Source of the DNA: Primorskyibacter flagellatus
GTDB taxonomy: Bacteria; Pseudomonadota; Alphaproteobacteria; Rhodobacterales; Rhodobacteraceae
NCBI RefSeq assembly: GCF_014638275.1
Contig: NZ_BMFJ01000002.1
Span: 248,001 to 312,000, forward strand
Direction: 5' to 3'
DNA: 64,000 bases
This document shows positions 41,540-50,857 of this stretch, piece after piece (positions within the stretch are counted from its first letter, which is position 1; every line of letters begins with the position of its first letter). Position numbers and translations under genes: made by a program. The notes beneath the pieces are model-generated. The model was not told the DNA's origin. It did no database searches and saw nothing but the letters and a program-made list of their open reading frames with translations.

Positions 41540-43138
41540 ATGACATCTGGACGGGTTAACCCCAATTTCCGCCTTGAAGATCAGGGGATCGCGGGCCTGG
41601 GCAATGTCTATTACAACCTGATGGAGCCCGCGCTGATGGAGGCCGCCGTTTCCCGCGGCGAAGGACGTCTCGGCCAGGGCGGCACCTTCCTGGTCACCAC
41701 CGGCAAGTTCACCGGACGCTCACCCAAGGACAAGCACGTCGTGCGCACCCCCTCGGTCGAGGACACGATCTGGTGGGACAACAACGCCGCCATGTCGCCC
41801 GAAGGCTTCGACACGCTCTATGCCGACATGCTCGCCCACATGAAGGGCAAGGACTACTACGTGCAGGACCTCGTCGGCGGTGCAGACCCGGCCTATGCGA
41901 TCAACGTGCGCGTCGTCTCCGAACTCGCCTGGCACAACCTGTTCATCCGCCACCTGCTGCGCCGCCCCGAGCGGGAGGCCCTTGACGGTTTCATGGCGGA
42001 TTTCACCATCATCAACTGCCCCAGCTTCAAGGCCGACCCGGAGCGTCACAACTGCCGGTCCGACACGGTCATCGCCCTGAACTTCGACAAGAAGCTGATC
42101 ATGATCGGCGGCACCGAATATGCGGGCGAGAACAAGAAATCCGTCTTCACCCTGCTGAACTACCTGCTGCCGGAAAAGGGCGTCATGCCGATGCACTGCT
42201 CGGCCAACCACGCCAAGGACAATCCGGTCGACGCCGCGATCTTCTTCGGCCTCTCCGGCACCGGCAAGACGACCCTGTCCGCCGACCCGAACCGCACGCT
42301 GATCGGCGACGACGAACACGGCTGGTCCGACCGCGGCACCTTTAACTTCGAAGGCGGCTGCTACGCCAAGACCATCAACCTCTCGCCCACGGCCGAGCCG
42401 GAGATCTACGCCACATGCTCCATGTTCGGCACCGTGATCGAGAACATGGTCTATGACGAAGAGACCTTCGAGCTCGACTTCGAAGACGCCTCGCTCACTC
42501 AGAACATGCGCTGCGCCTACCCGCTGGACTATATCTCCAACGCGTCGGAAACCGCGCTTGGCGGCCACCCGAAGAACATCATCCTGCTGACCTGCGACGC
42601 CTACGGGGTCCTGCCCCCGATCTCGCGTCTCACTCCGGCGCAGGCGATGTACCACTTCCTGTCGGGCTTCACCTCCAAGACCCCGGGCACCGAACGTGGC
42701 GTGGTCGAACCGGAACCCACCTTCTCCACCTGCTTCGGCGCCCCTTTCATGCCCCGCCGCCCCGAGGTCTACGGCAACCTGCTGCGCGAGAAGATCGCGA
42801 AGCACGGCGCGACCTGCTGGCTGGTCAACACCGGCTGGACCGGCGGCGCCTATGGCACCGGGTCGCGCATGCCCATCAAGGCAACCCGCGCCCTGCTGAC
42901 CGCCGCGCTCGACGGGTCCCTGAACGAGGCGACCTTCCGCAAGGACCCGAACTTCGGGTTCGAGGTTCCGGTGACCGTGCCCGGCGTCGACGCCACCCTC
43001 CTCGACCCGCGCGCCACCTGGGCCGACAAGAAGGCCTATGACGCGCAGGCCTCCAAGCTGGTGAACATGTTCTCCGAGAACTTCGCCAAGTACCTGCCTT
43101 ACATCGACGACGACGTGAAAGCCGCCGCGATCGGGTGA
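41540..43138 (+). CDS. pckA: Phosphoenolpyruvate carboxykinase (ATP)
   Basis: The 532-residue enzyme converts oxaloacetate and ATP to PEP and CO2, the entry to gluconeogenesis. Motifs: [11 protein letters not shown] (55-65), [10 protein letters not shown], the P-loop [15 protein letters not shown] (236-250), and [20 protein letters not shown] with the Mn and ATP ligands. AGGAG lies eight bases before ATG 41540, which fixes the start. Divergent ChvI and the PTS operon are the immediate neighbours, consistent with control of carbon flow by envelope/PTS signals. A DUF3859 gene follows after 7 bp. Confidence 0.97.
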   Translation: MTSGRVNPNFRLEDQGIAGLGNVYYNLMEPALMEAAVSRGEGRLGQGGTFLVTTGKFTGRSPKDKHVVRTPSVEDTIWWDNNAAMSPEGFDTLYADMLAHMKGKDYYVQDLVGGADPAYAINVRVVSELAWHNLFIRHLLRRPEREALDGFMADFTIINCPSFKADPERHNCRSDTVIALNFDKKLIMIGGTEYAGENKKSVFTLLNYLLPEKGVMPMHCSANHAKDNPVDAAIFFGLSGTGKTTLSADPNRTLIGDDEHGWSDRGTFNFEGGCYAKTINLSPTAEPEIYATCSMFGTVIENMVYDEETFELDFEDASLTQNMRCAYPLDYISNASETALGGHPKNIILLTCDAYGVLPPISRLTPAQAMYHFLSGFTSKTPGTERGVVEPEPTFSTCFGAPFMPRRPEVYGNLLREKIAKHGATCWLVNTGWTGGAYGTGSRMPIKATRALLTAALDGSLNEATFRKDPNFGFEVPVTVPGVDATLLDPRATWADKKAYDAQASKLVNMFSENFAKYLPYIDDDVKAAAIG

Positions 43139-43145
43139 GCGCCGG

Positions 43146-43709
43146 ATGAAGACCCTGCGCCTTACGGCCCCTTTCCTGCGCCTCGCCCTCACCGGCGGGG
43201 CGTTTTGCCTGACCGCCCCCGCGCAGGCCGAAACCTTCATCGCCCCTCCGGTCGTCGCGCTCGAATACGGCGTGGTCTGCGACTACAACCCGCAGGGAAC
43301 CGACGTTCCTGCCCCGGACACCAACGCAGGCCGCGTCCGCAGCGGCGGTCCGGCCATTGTCTTCGACCTGCCCACGGATCAGGTCCCGGCAAAGCTTGGC
43401 ATCGCCTTCGGCATCCACGTGACCTTTGCCGACGATGCAGGCGACCACGTCGTCACCATGGTGACCCGCCATCCCAGCTTCGGCCCCGGCTACATGACAG
43501 AGGAAAGCTGGCCCTCCACCATGAGCGGCGGAGAAAGCAGCGCGCGCTACTTCTACTTCGAATTCGATTACGAACTCGCCGCCGGCCCCTGGAGCATGGA
43601 GATCCTCCTCGACGGAGAGGTCGTGGCGCGACAGGACTTCATCGTGCACGACGGCCCCGTGGCGCAGGCGATCCTCGACACCTGTCCGACCGAGGGCCTG
43701 CTGTCCTAG
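43146..43709 (+). CDS. Secreted DUF3859 protein
   Basis: The 187-residue protein has a signal peptide (1-28, cleavage after AQA) and a beta-rich domain with MVTRHPSFGPGYMTEESWPS and YFYFEFDYELAAGPWSMEIL, the pattern of DUF3859. Two cysteines in the mature part (VVCDY, DTCP) could form a disulfide. Function is unknown. It lies 7 bp after pckA, so it is probably co-transcribed with it, which is an odd pairing. Its stop overlaps the convergent TauE-like gene by 4 bp. Confidence 0.8.
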   Translation: MKTLRLTAPFLRLALTGGAFCLTAPAQAETFIAPPVVALEYGVVCDYNPQGTDVPAPDTNAGRVRSGGPAIVFDLPTDQVPAKLGIAFGIHVTFADDAGDHVVTMVTRHPSFGPGYMTEESWPSTMSGGESSARYFYFEFDYELAAGPWSMEILLDGEVVARQDFIVHDGPVAQAILDTCPTEGLLS

Positions 43710-44476
43710 CCCATGAGGCCGCGGCGGATCAGGTTGCCGCCCGCCACCAGCAGGACCACCAGCGTCGCCCGACGAAACGCCGCCTGGTCGATCCGGTCCT
43801 GCACCCGGAACCCGATGAACATCCCCGCAAGCGCAGGGATCACCAGCAGCAGCGAAAACGGCAGCGTCTCGGACCGGACCACGCCGCTCGCCATATGCGC
43901 GAAGAACAGCGCGACCGCGCCCAGCCCGTAGATCACCCCCTGCGCCCGCACGTGTTCCTTCTTGGGTATGTCGAGCGCGGTCAGATAGGCCACCGTCGGC
44001 GGCCCCCAGACCCCGGAGAACCCGCCGATGAACCCGGCGAACCCGGCGATGGCCCATTCGATCCACCGCGGCGGATTGTCACCCAGGGTCAGCACCTTTC
44101 CCATCAGCTGCGTCACCGCGAAGATCACGATCGGCACCCCGATCATCAGCAGCATCACGTCCCCGGGCAGCACCCGCACCAGCTGCGCCGACACCAGCAG
44201 CGCGACGAATCCGATCAGCAGGAAGGTCCGGAACCTGACGATCGACCCCCAGGCCGCCGCCAGCCCCTGCCGCAAGGCCTGCCAGCCGTTTGTCACCAGC
44301 GTCGGCAGGATCAGCCCGGCAAGCGCGAGTTCGGGCGAAACGAAGGATCCCATGCCCGAAATCATGATCATCGGCATGGCAAATCCCACCATGCCCTTGA
44401 CCACGCCGGCGACGAATCCGACGATCAGGCAGGCGATCAGGGCGTGCAGCGGCACAAGGGCGGTCAGTGTATCCAT
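43706..44476 (-). CDS. TauE/SafE-family permease (second copy)
   Basis: The 256-residue membrane protein has about eight spans. It has the first-repeat motif FVAGVVKGMVGFAMPMIMIS (17-36) and the second-repeat FAGFIGGFSGVWGPPTVAYL. It is a distant relative of the one at 33990 and lacks its linker. The ATG at 44476 (MDTLTAL) is preferred; a GTG upstream would add 12 polar residues. Substrate unknown. The 148-bp gap to the divergent mcd gene should hold both promoters. Confidence 0.87.
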   Translation of the reverse strand: MDTLTALVPLHALIACLIVGFVAGVVKGMVGFAMPMIMISGMGSFVSPELALAGLILPTLVTNGWQALRQGLAAAWGSIVRFRTFLLIGFVALLVSAQLVRVLPGDVMLLMIGVPIVIFAVTQLMGKVLTLGDNPPRWIEWAIAGFAGFIGGFSGVWGPPTVAYLTALDIPKKEHVRAQGVIYGLGAVALFFAHMASGVVRSETLPFSLLLVIPALAGMFIGFRVQDRIDQAAFRRATLVVLLVAGGNLIRRGLMG

Positions 44477-44624
44477 GCCGGCGGCATACGCCCCCGCGCG
44501 GGGGACCGCCACTTGAAAAGCGCGCGCGCAAGATTAGGTCGCGCATCGCATCACGGGCGCATATTTGTTGCGCTGCACCTGCAAAGTGGATATGCCCGGC
44601 TGGAACGGAAAAGGGGGATGACAG

Positions 44625-46313
44625 ATGGCACATGACGGACAGGACATGACCGGGGCAGGCACGACGATCCTGCCGGACCTTCTGACGCTGACCGCGGCCG
44701 CCATTGCCCCGGCAGAGGAGCTTCTGGACAAGGCGCAGGCCTCGGTCCGCGCGATGGTGCTGGAGGGCGGAGAGAAGATCACCACCCCCGCCGTCGAAAA
44801 GCACCAGACCGCGACGCACGGGCTCGCGTGGCTGGCAACCTACGTCGAATCCCTGCGCCAGATGCAGAAATGGGCCGAGAAGCTGACCGCCGACGGAAAG
44901 TTCGGCGAAATGGAGCAGCTGATCCACCAGATCGCCTTCGGCGAATACCTCTGGCAGATCATCGGCGGCATCCAGATGTCCCAGAACGAGATCGTGCGCC
45001 TTCAGGACCTCGGACTGTCCCCCGCCGATCAGGCCACGCTGAACACCGACGCCGTCTCGACCCTCTGCCAGTCCGGCAACACGCAGGCCGCCCGCTCCCG
45101 CCTCACCGCGCTGATCGTGGACCAGAAGGGCGCGACCATGTACGGTGCCTCGGGCCTCGACGAAGAGCTCGAGATGATCCGCGACCAGTTCCGTCGCTAT
45201 GCCGTGGAAAAGGTCGAACCCTACGCCCATGAATGGCACCTCAAGGACGAACTGATCCCCATGTCGGTGATCCAGGAACTGTCCGAAATGGGGGTCTTCG
45301 GCCTGACCATTCCGGAAAACCTCGGCGGTTTCGGACTGACCAAGGCCTCCATGGTCGTGGTGTCCGAGGAACTGTCGCGCGGCTATATCGGCGTCGGCTC
45401 CCTCGCCACCCGGTCCGAAATCGCGGCGGAGCTGATCCTCGGCGGCGGCACGGACGACCAGAAATCCTACTGGCTGCCGAAGCTCGCCTCGGGCGAAATC
45501 CTCCCGACCGCCGTCTTCACCGAACCCAACACCGGCTCCGACCTCGCCTCCCTGCGCACCCGCGCGGTCAAGGACGGCGACGATTACCGCATCACCGGCA
45601 ACAAGACCTGGATCACCCACGCCGCCCGCACCCATGTGATGACCGTGCTCGCCAGAACCGATCCGAACTCCACGGACCACAATGGGCTGTCGATGTTCCT
45701 CGCCGAAAAGACCCCCGGAACCGACGAAGACCCCTTCCCGACCGAAGGCATGACCGGCGGTGAGATCGAGGTGCTCGGCTATCGCGGCATGAAGGAATAC
45801 GAACTCGGCTTCGACAATTTCCACGTCAAGGGTGACAACCTCCTCGGCGGGACCGAGGGCCAGGGTTTCCGGCAGCTGATGAAGACCTTCGAGGCCGCCC
45901 GCATCCAGACCGCCGCCCGCGCCATCGGCGTGGCCCAGGCCTCGCTGGACGTCGGCCTGCAGTATGCACTCGACCGGAAGGCCTTCGGCCAGCCGCTGGT
46001 CAACTTCCCCCGCGTCTCCGGCAAGCTGGCGATGATGGCGGTCGAAATCGCCGTTGCCCGCCAGCTCACATACTTCTCCGCCTACGAGAAGGACCACGAC
46101 CGCCGCTGTGACCTCGAGGCCGGCATGGCCAAGCTGCTTGGCGCCCGCGTCGCCTGGTCCTGCGCCGACAACGCCCTGCAAATTCACGGCGGCAACGGCT
46201 TCGCCCTGGAATACACGGTCAGCCGACTGCTCTGCGACGCGCGAATCCTCAACATCTTCGAGGGCGCGGCAGAGATTCAGGCCCAGGTCATCGCCCGCCG
46301 CCTCCTCGGCTGA
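44625..46313 (+). CDS. mcd: (2S)-Methylsuccinyl-CoA dehydrogenase
   Basis: A 562-residue acyl-CoA dehydrogenase about 180 residues longer than usual. An N-terminal helical domain (about 1-165) precedes the catalytic core, which begins DEELEMIRDQFRRYAVEKVE. The core shows FTEPNTGSDLAS, GNKTWITHAART, QIHGGNGFALEY and the C-terminal ILNIFEGAAEIQAQVIARRL. This long layout matches Mcd of the ethylmalonyl-CoA pathway (Rhodobacter, Methylobacterium), which oxidises methylsuccinyl-CoA to mesaconyl-CoA during acetate assimilation. Other pathway genes (ccr, ecm, mch) are not in the window. The stop is followed by a 457-bp AT-rich gap. Confidence 0.88.
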   Translation: MAHDGQDMTGAGTTILPDLLTLTAAAIAPAEELLDKAQASVRAMVLEGGEKITTPAVEKHQTATHGLAWLATYVESLRQMQKWAEKLTADGKFGEMEQLIHQIAFGEYLWQIIGGIQMSQNEIVRLQDLGLSPADQATLNTDAVSTLCQSGNTQAARSRLTALIVDQKGATMYGASGLDEELEMIRDQFRRYAVEKVEPYAHEWHLKDELIPMSVIQELSEMGVFGLTIPENLGGFGLTKASMVVVSEELSRGYIGVGSLATRSEIAAELILGGGTDDQKSYWLPKLASGEILPTAVFTEPNTGSDLASLRTRAVKDGDDYRITGNKTWITHAARTHVMTVLARTDPNSTDHNGLSMFLAEKTPGTDEDPFPTEGMTGGEIEVLGYRGMKEYELGFDNFHVKGDNLLGGTEGQGFRQLMKTFEAARIQTAARAIGVAQASLDVGLQYALDRKAFGQPLVNFPRVSGKLAMMAVEIAVARQLTYFSAYEKDHDRRCDLEAGMAKLLGARVAWSCADNALQIHGGNGFALEYTVSRLLCDARILNIFEGAAEIQAQVIARRLLG

Positions 46314-46770
46314 AGGTTTCGCCCGGGCGGGTCAGTACGTGGAAGGCAAACCTTGGGCTCTCTGCCCCTGCGAAATGGGGCGGAAATGGGGCATCCGTCG
46401 GGCAGAACCATGCGCTGTTGCATTTGACAAGCATTTTCCATTGTGAAATTTCACATCGGAAAAAATCAATATATGAGGGTTATATTCACCCTTTTCCTAC
46501 GCCCTGGTATGTTCCCTGATATCGCGCATTGAAAAGTAAGAACAAATTTTCATATTTAATTTCATTTTAAACCATGCACTTGCCGCACCGCAGCGTCGAA
46601 AATTCCGGCACCCCGGTATACAACTTAAACAAGTGCCCATTTCCAGCCCCATTTGACCCGCACCCTGATTTGGCAAGGCGCTGTTAGCCTTGATCGGGAA
46701 AAGGCCGGGACCCCCGGAACCTGTCCTGGATGTGGCCCGGAAGGGATGAGTAAAGAGTGAGTATGTTAGA
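46314..46770. other. AT-rich intergenic region between mcd and the Hint-domain gene
   Basis: No gene is visible in these 457 bp. From about 46420 to 46680 the sequence is far more AT-rich than anything else in the window (for example AATATATGAGGGTTATATTC and the T/A run near 46540-46570). It contains a 14-bp palindrome at 46442-46455. The composition shift suggests a promoter region under strong regulation or a foreign segment. Confidence 0.6.
46442..46455. promoter_or_regulatory. Perfect palindrome TGTGAAATTTCACA (CRP/FNR-like)
   Basis: The half-site TGTGA with a 4-bp centre gives a 14-bp dyad. The half-site is CRP-like but the spacing is that of FNR-type boxes. It lies 316 bp upstream of the Hint gene and 128 bp after mcd. 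Confidence 0.45.
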
Positions 46771-47853
46771 ATGGGAAGCGCAATCATCGACGTTGAGCCC
46801 TATCTCGGGGCACTGACGGTCCTTGACCTTCTGTCCGCCGGACAGACGATCGTCCTTGGTCAATTCGGGACGCCAGAATCCCACACGATCACGGATGTGG
46901 ACGGGATTCTCGGGCCCGGAGACGACGGGATTGCGACCCTTTCGGGCCAGCCGATCACCTATGTCGGCTCTGGTACGGCCACGCCCGGCGTGGCCGTACC
47001 CGGAGTTGGCACCGTGCCGCTCGGGTCGCCTTCGGACCTGGTGGTTTTCCAGGCCGGCGGCACCACCTATTTTCACTACCCGGACGGCCCCCCGGATCTT
47101 ACGGGTGCTGTCGCGGTGGTCATCGACATTGACGCCACCCCTTACCCGTTGTTCACACCAGTCTGCTTTACCGCCGACGCCATGATCTCCGTGCCCGGCG
47201 GCGAATGCCCGGCCGGCGACCTGCGTGAAGGCGACCTGATCGAGGACGCCGAGGGCAACGCCCACGCGATCCTCTGGACCTGCCGCCGCCAAGTCTCGCT
47301 CTCCTCCTGTGGTCCCCGTGCCCGGGAGAGGCTGGCGCCGGTGGTGATCCCGGCCGGGGCTTTCGGCCCCGGCCGGCCGTCCCGGGACCTGCGCCTGTCG
47401 CAGCAGCATCTGGTGCGCATCCGCCATGTCCTCGCCGCGCTCTACTTCGCCGACGACACGATCCTGCTGCCCGCCCGTGCCCTGATCGGGCGCCAGGCCC
47501 GGCTCGACCTCGAAGCGGAGCATGTCACCTACGTCCACATCATGACCGAACGCCACGTCGTGCTGCGGGCCAACGGCCTTGCCACGGAAACCTTCCTGCC
47601 CGGTCCCCAGGCCCTCGCCGCGATGACACCCGGCCAGCGCATCGCCTTCCGCGCCGACCGCCACCGGACCGACATCGCCCGCCGGATGGTGCCCGCCGGG
47701 CGCATCCTGTCCGTCAGGGACGGCCGCTTCCTGAGCCGCGAAATCATCGGCCCGATCCGCCGCGCCGCCAATTCTCCGCGCAGGATCAAACGGATGCCCG
47801 GCGGACTTCCGCGGCCGACACATCCGGGAAACGAAAAATCTCTGCCCGCATGA
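46771..47853 (+). CDS. Hint-domain protein (hedgehog/intein-like, secreted type)
   Basis: The 360-residue protein has an N-terminal beta-rich region (1-130) of glycine-rich, non-conserved sequence, then a Hint domain starting at Cys132 (PVCFTADAMISVPGGECPAG). It continues through RDLRLSQQHLVRI (block with His) to YVHIMTERHVVLRANGLATE and TFLPGPQAL. This is the Hint_2 family abundant in roseobacters, often attached to large secreted or type I-exported proteins. Whether it self-cleaves is not known. There is no classical signal peptide. The basic C-terminal tail (340-360) is unusual. No strong ribosome site precedes the ATG. Confidence 0.82.
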   Translation: MGSAIIDVEPYLGALTVLDLLSAGQTIVLGQFGTPESHTITDVDGILGPGDDGIATLSGQPITYVGSGTATPGVAVPGVGTVPLGSPSDLVVFQAGGTTYFHYPDGPPDLTGAVAVVIDIDATPYPLFTPVCFTADAMISVPGGECPAGDLREGDLIEDAEGNAHAILWTCRRQVSLSSCGPRARERLAPVVIPAGAFGPGRPSRDLRLSQQHLVRIRHVLAALYFADDTILLPARALIGRQARLDLEAEHVTYVHIMTERHVVLRANGLATETFLPGPQALAAMTPGQRIAFRADRHRTDIARRMVPAGRILSVRDGRFLSREIIGPIRRAANSPRRIKRMPGGLPRPTHPGNEKSLPA

Positions 47854-47931
47854 AACCGATCTCCGGCCCCGCCCGTATCTAGGGGCACAGACGGAGGACA
47901 TCTCCTCCGGTCATCAACAGGAGACTTTGAC

Positions 47932-48489
47932 ATGAAGACCAGACTGATTGCAGCCGTTGCCGCCACCGCCATCGCGACCATTGCCGTCGCCAAGGAAAAC
48001 CCGACCGTCGGCGGCGCGCCCATGATGGCTGACATGACCATCGCCGAAAACGCCTCTGCCGCGCCGAACCTGACCACGCTGGTGGCCGCTGTGAAACAGG
48101 CCGGGCTGGCGGAAACCCTGATGGGCGACGGCCCCTTCACCGTCTTCGCACCGACCAACGACGCCTTCGGCATGATCTCCGAAGCCTCGCTGAACAAGCT
48201 GATGGAAGAAGGCAACAAGAAGCAGCTGCAGCAGATCCTGACTTGCCACGTCGTCGCCACCGAAGCCTTCTCGACCGACATTAACAAGATGATCTCGGAT
48301 GACGGCGGCATGCACGTCGTTCCGACCGTCGGCGGCTGCCAGCTGGAAGCCTACATGGAAGGCGGCATGCTGAAGCTGAAGGACGAAAACGGCCGCGTCG
48401 CAACTGTGACGACCGCCGACGTCGACCAGTCCAACGGCGTCGTGCACGTGATCGACCGCGTTCTGCTGCCGGTTGGCCAGGCCGGCTGA
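47932..48489 (+). CDS. Secreted fasciclin (FAS1) domain protein
   Basis: The 185-residue protein has a signal peptide (1-20) and one FAS1 domain from about residue 45. It carries LTTLVAAVKQAGLAETLMGD, the H1 box GPFTVFAPTNDAFG, and the H2-like end SNGVVHVIDRVLLP. FAS1 domains mediate adhesion or sit in periplasmic and outer-membrane proteins. Two cysteines (LTCHV, GGCQ) may pair. GAGG lies upstream of the ATG and a strong hairpin terminator follows, so it is monocistronic. Confidence 0.92.
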   Translation: MKTRLIAAVAATAIATIAVAKENPTVGGAPMMADMTIAENASAAPNLTTLVAAVKQAGLAETLMGDGPFTVFAPTNDAFGMISEASLNKLMEEGNKKQLQQILTCHVVATEAFSTDINKMISDDGGMHVVPTVGGCQLEAYMEGGMLKLKDENGRVATVTTADVDQSNGVVHVIDRVLLPVGQAG

Positions 48490-48510
48490 TCCCGCCACTC
48501 ATGGCAAGCG

Positions 48511-48537
48511 AAGGGGCGTCCTGCGGGGCGCCCCTTT
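48511..48537 (+). terminator. Rho-independent terminator after the FAS1 gene
   Basis: Stem GGGGCG (48513-48518) pairs with CGCCCC (48529-48534), flanked by AA and TTT. Confidence 0.78.
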
Positions 48538-48634
48538 CCGTTGCAAAGCCCGCCCCGTGGCGGGATGCTGGACAAACCCGGGGGCCTGCCCTAGGGAAAG
48601 TTGACACCGACAATCAATACCGGCCAGGACCGAC

Positions 48635-49468
48635 ATGACCCAGAAACCCTGCATCATCTGCGTGGCCATCACCGGCTCCGTTCCGACCAAGGCCGACAAC
48701 CCGGCCGTTCCCGTCACCGTCGCGGAACAGATCGAGTCGACCCACGAGTCGTTCGAGGCCGGTGCCACCATCTGCCATGCCCATGTCCGCAACGACGACG
48801 GAACGCCCTCCTCCGACCCGGAGAAGTTCGCCCGTCTCAAGGAAGGTCTGGAAAAGCACTGTCCCGGCATGATCCTCCAGTTCTCCACCGGCGGCCGATC
48901 CGGGGCCGGCAAGGCGCGCGGCGGCCACCTGTCGCTGCGCCCCGACATGGCGTCGCTGTCGGTCGGATCGAACAACTTTCCGACGCGGGTCTACGAAAAC
49001 CCGCCCGACCTGGTGGACTGGCTGGCGTCGGAAATGCTGACCTACGACGTGAAGCCCGAGATCGAGGCCTTCGACCTCTCCCACATCCACCACGCCGCAC
49101 TGATGTTCCGGCGGGGCCAACTGGCGGCCCACCCCTACGTGCAGTTCGTCATGGGCGTGAAGAACGCCATGCCGGTCGACCGCGAGACCTTCGATTTTTA
49201 CATCGCCACGATGAAACGCCTGCTGCCCGACAGCGAATGGTGCGCCGCCGGGATCGGTGCCGGGCAGATCACCGTGAACGAATGGACCGTGCCCGCCGGC
49301 GGCCACGCCCGCTGCGGGCTGGAGGACAACGTGCGGCTCGACCGTGACACCCTTGCGCCCTCAAATGCCGCGCTGGTCCGCCGGGTGGTCGAGATCTGCG
49401 AAAAGCACGAACGCCCCGTGGCGACCGTTGCCCAGGCCCGCGAGATCCTCGGCCTCCGCACCGCCTGA
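48635..49468 (+). CDS. BKACE-family enzyme (3-keto-5-aminohexanoate cleavage-like)
   Basis: The 277-residue TIM barrel has the DUF849/BKACE metal motif ATICHAHVRNDDGTPSSDP (44-62) and FSTGGRSG (84-91). Later it shows AFDLSHIHHAALMF with a conserved His pair and WCAAGIGAGQITVNEW. BKACE enzymes condense beta-keto acids with acetyl-CoA, releasing acetoacetate and a CoA ester, with a Zn2+ centre; substrates vary (3-keto-5-aminohexanoate, dehydrocarnitine and others) and cannot be assigned here. The palindromic repeat at 49495-49530 follows the stop after 26 bp. Confidence 0.9.
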   Translation: MTQKPCIICVAITGSVPTKADNPAVPVTVAEQIESTHESFEAGATICHAHVRNDDGTPSSDPEKFARLKEGLEKHCPGMILQFSTGGRSGAGKARGGHLSLRPDMASLSVGSNNFPTRVYENPPDLVDWLASEMLTYDVKPEIEAFDLSHIHHAALMFRRGQLAAHPYVQFVMGVKNAMPVDRETFDFYIATMKRLLPDSEWCAAGIGAGQITVNEWTVPAGGHARCGLEDNVRLDRDTLAPSNAALVRRVVEICEKHERPVATVAQAREILGLRTA

Positions 49469-49494
49469 TCGCCGGATACCCACGCACCCTGATC

Positions 49495-49530
49495 CCCTCC
49501 CCCTGCCAAGGGGAGGGTTAGGGAGGGGAA
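49495..49530. repeat. Interspersed palindromic repeat, relative of 6323-6360
   Basis: Stem CCCTCCCC (49495-49502) pairs with GGGGAGGG (49510-49517), followed by TTAGGGAGGGG. It is located just after the BKACE gene. Confidence 0.65.
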
Positions 49531-49577
49531 CCCCACAATTCAGGAGAATCTCCTAAAACTTAGCTCAGCGTCGCTGG

Positions 49578-49591
49578 ATTCTTCGAAGAAT
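49578..49591. promoter_or_regulatory. Palindrome ATTCTTCGAAGAAT upstream of ald
   Basis: A perfect 14-bp dyad 90 bp before the ald start. A degenerate second half-site (CGAAGATTTTCAAG) lies 15 bp downstream. Lrp/AsnC-type regulators such as AldR bind sites of this size and AT content upstream of ald genes, but no such regulator gene is in the window. Confidence 0.5.
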
Positions 49592-49680
49592 TCCCCACAC
49601 CCGCGAAGATTTTCAAGAAATCACCACCCGATCCGTGGTCCCCTGATGGCATAGCACCTGCCACCGGAGAGGAACCCGCC

Positions 49681-50823
49681 ATGCTCATCGGCTGCCCCAA
49701 GGAGATCAAGAACCACGAATACCGCGTCGGCCTTACGCCCGAGAGCGTCGCGGAACTGACCGCCCGCGGCCACGCCGTCCTGATCGAGACCGGCGCAGGC
49801 AACGGCATCGGCGCCACGGACGAAACCTACCGCGCCGCCGGAGCCGAGATAACCGACGTCGAAACGCTTTTCGCGAAGGCCGAGACCGTCGTGAAAGTGA
49901 AGGAGCCTCAACCCGCCGAACGCGCCCGCCTGCACGAAGGCCAGACGCTCTACACCTACCTCCACCTCGCCCCGGATCCCGATCAGACCCGCGACCTTAT
50001 AGCCAGCGGCGCCACCTGCATCGCTTATGAAACGGTGACCGACCCGCGCGGCGGTCTCCCCCTCCTCCGCCCGATGAGCCAGGTGGCTGGTCGCATGTCG
50101 ATCCAGGCCGGCGCGCATGCGCTGGAGAAGGCGCAGGGCGGCAGCGGCGTCCTCCTCGGCGGCGTGCCCGGAGTCGCCCCGGCGAAGGTCGCGATCATCG
50201 GCGGCGGTGTCGTCGGACGCAACGCCGCGCAGATGGCTGTCGGGATGGGGGCCGAGGTCACGGTCTACGACCGCTCGCACGATGTGCTCGAAGACATTGA
50301 CCGCCAGTTCGGCGGCCGGGTCCGAACCGTCTACTCCACGGCGACGGCACTGAACCAGATGACCGGAATCGTCAATCTGGTCATTGGCGCCGTGCTGATA
50401 CCCGGTGCTGCCGCACCCAAGCTCATCACCCGCGACATGCTGAAGGGCATGATGCCCGGTACCGTTCTGGTGGACGTCGCCATCGATCAGGGCGGCTGTT
50501 TCGAAACCTCCCGACCGACCACGCATCAGGATCCGATCTACGAGGTCGACGGCATTGTGCACTACTGTGTTGCCAACATGCCCGGCGGCGTCGCGCGGAC
50601 GTCGACCTATGCGCTGAACAACGCCACCCTGCCGCACCTGCTGCGGATCGCCGACTTCGGCACAAGGGGTGCGCTGGAACGCGACCCGCACCTGCTGAAC
50701 GGCTTGAACGTCGCCGGGGGCCGCATCACCTGCGCCCCGGTGGCTGAGGCGCAGGGGCTGGACTGGACCGCCCCGCAGGACGCGGTGCGCGCCCTGCCCG
50801 CGACCTCACCCAGGGCCGCCTGA
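49681..50823 (+). CDS. ald: Alanine dehydrogenase
   Basis: The 380-residue NAD-dependent enzyme interconverts L-alanine and pyruvate plus ammonia. Motifs: [19 protein letters not shown] (4-22), KVKEPQ with the substrate lysine (about 73-78), YLHLAPD with the catalytic His, the nucleotide loop [17 protein letters not shown], and [17 protein letters not shown]. Length is normal, with a few extra residues at the C-terminus. Its likely control region has a 14-bp palindrome at 49578. It converges with the TRAP permease gene across a hairpin. Confidence 0.97.
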   Translation: MLIGCPKEIKNHEYRVGLTPESVAELTARGHAVLIETGAGNGIGATDETYRAAGAEITDVETLFAKAETVVKVKEPQPAERARLHEGQTLYTYLHLAPDPDQTRDLIASGATCIAYETVTDPRGGLPLLRPMSQVAGRMSIQAGAHALEKAQGGSGVLLGGVPGVAPAKVAIIGGGVVGRNAAQMAVGMGAEVTVYDRSHDVLEDIDRQFGGRVRTVYSTATALNQMTGIVNLVIGAVLIPGAAAPKLITRDMLKGMMPGTVLVDVAIDQGGCFETSRPTTHQDPIYEVDGIVHYCVANMPGGVARTSTYALNNATLPHLLRIADFGTRGALERDPHLLNGLNVAGGRITCAPVAEAQGLDWTAPQDAVRALPATSPRAA

Positions 50824-50830
50824 AACCCCG

Positions 50831-50854
50831 GGGGCCGGCACGAGGACCGGCCCC
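50831..50854. terminator. Hairpin between convergent ald and dctM
   Basis: GGGGCCGG (50831-50838) pairs with CCGGCCCC (50847-50854) around an 8-nt loop. There is no good T-run on either side, so termination efficiency is uncertain. Confidence 0.5.
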
Positions 50855-50857
50855 GCT

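Noticed and set aside
44079-46187. 702-codon open frame on the minus strand opposite mcd
   Set aside because: Antisense shadow of a strongly supported acyl-CoA dehydrogenase gene.
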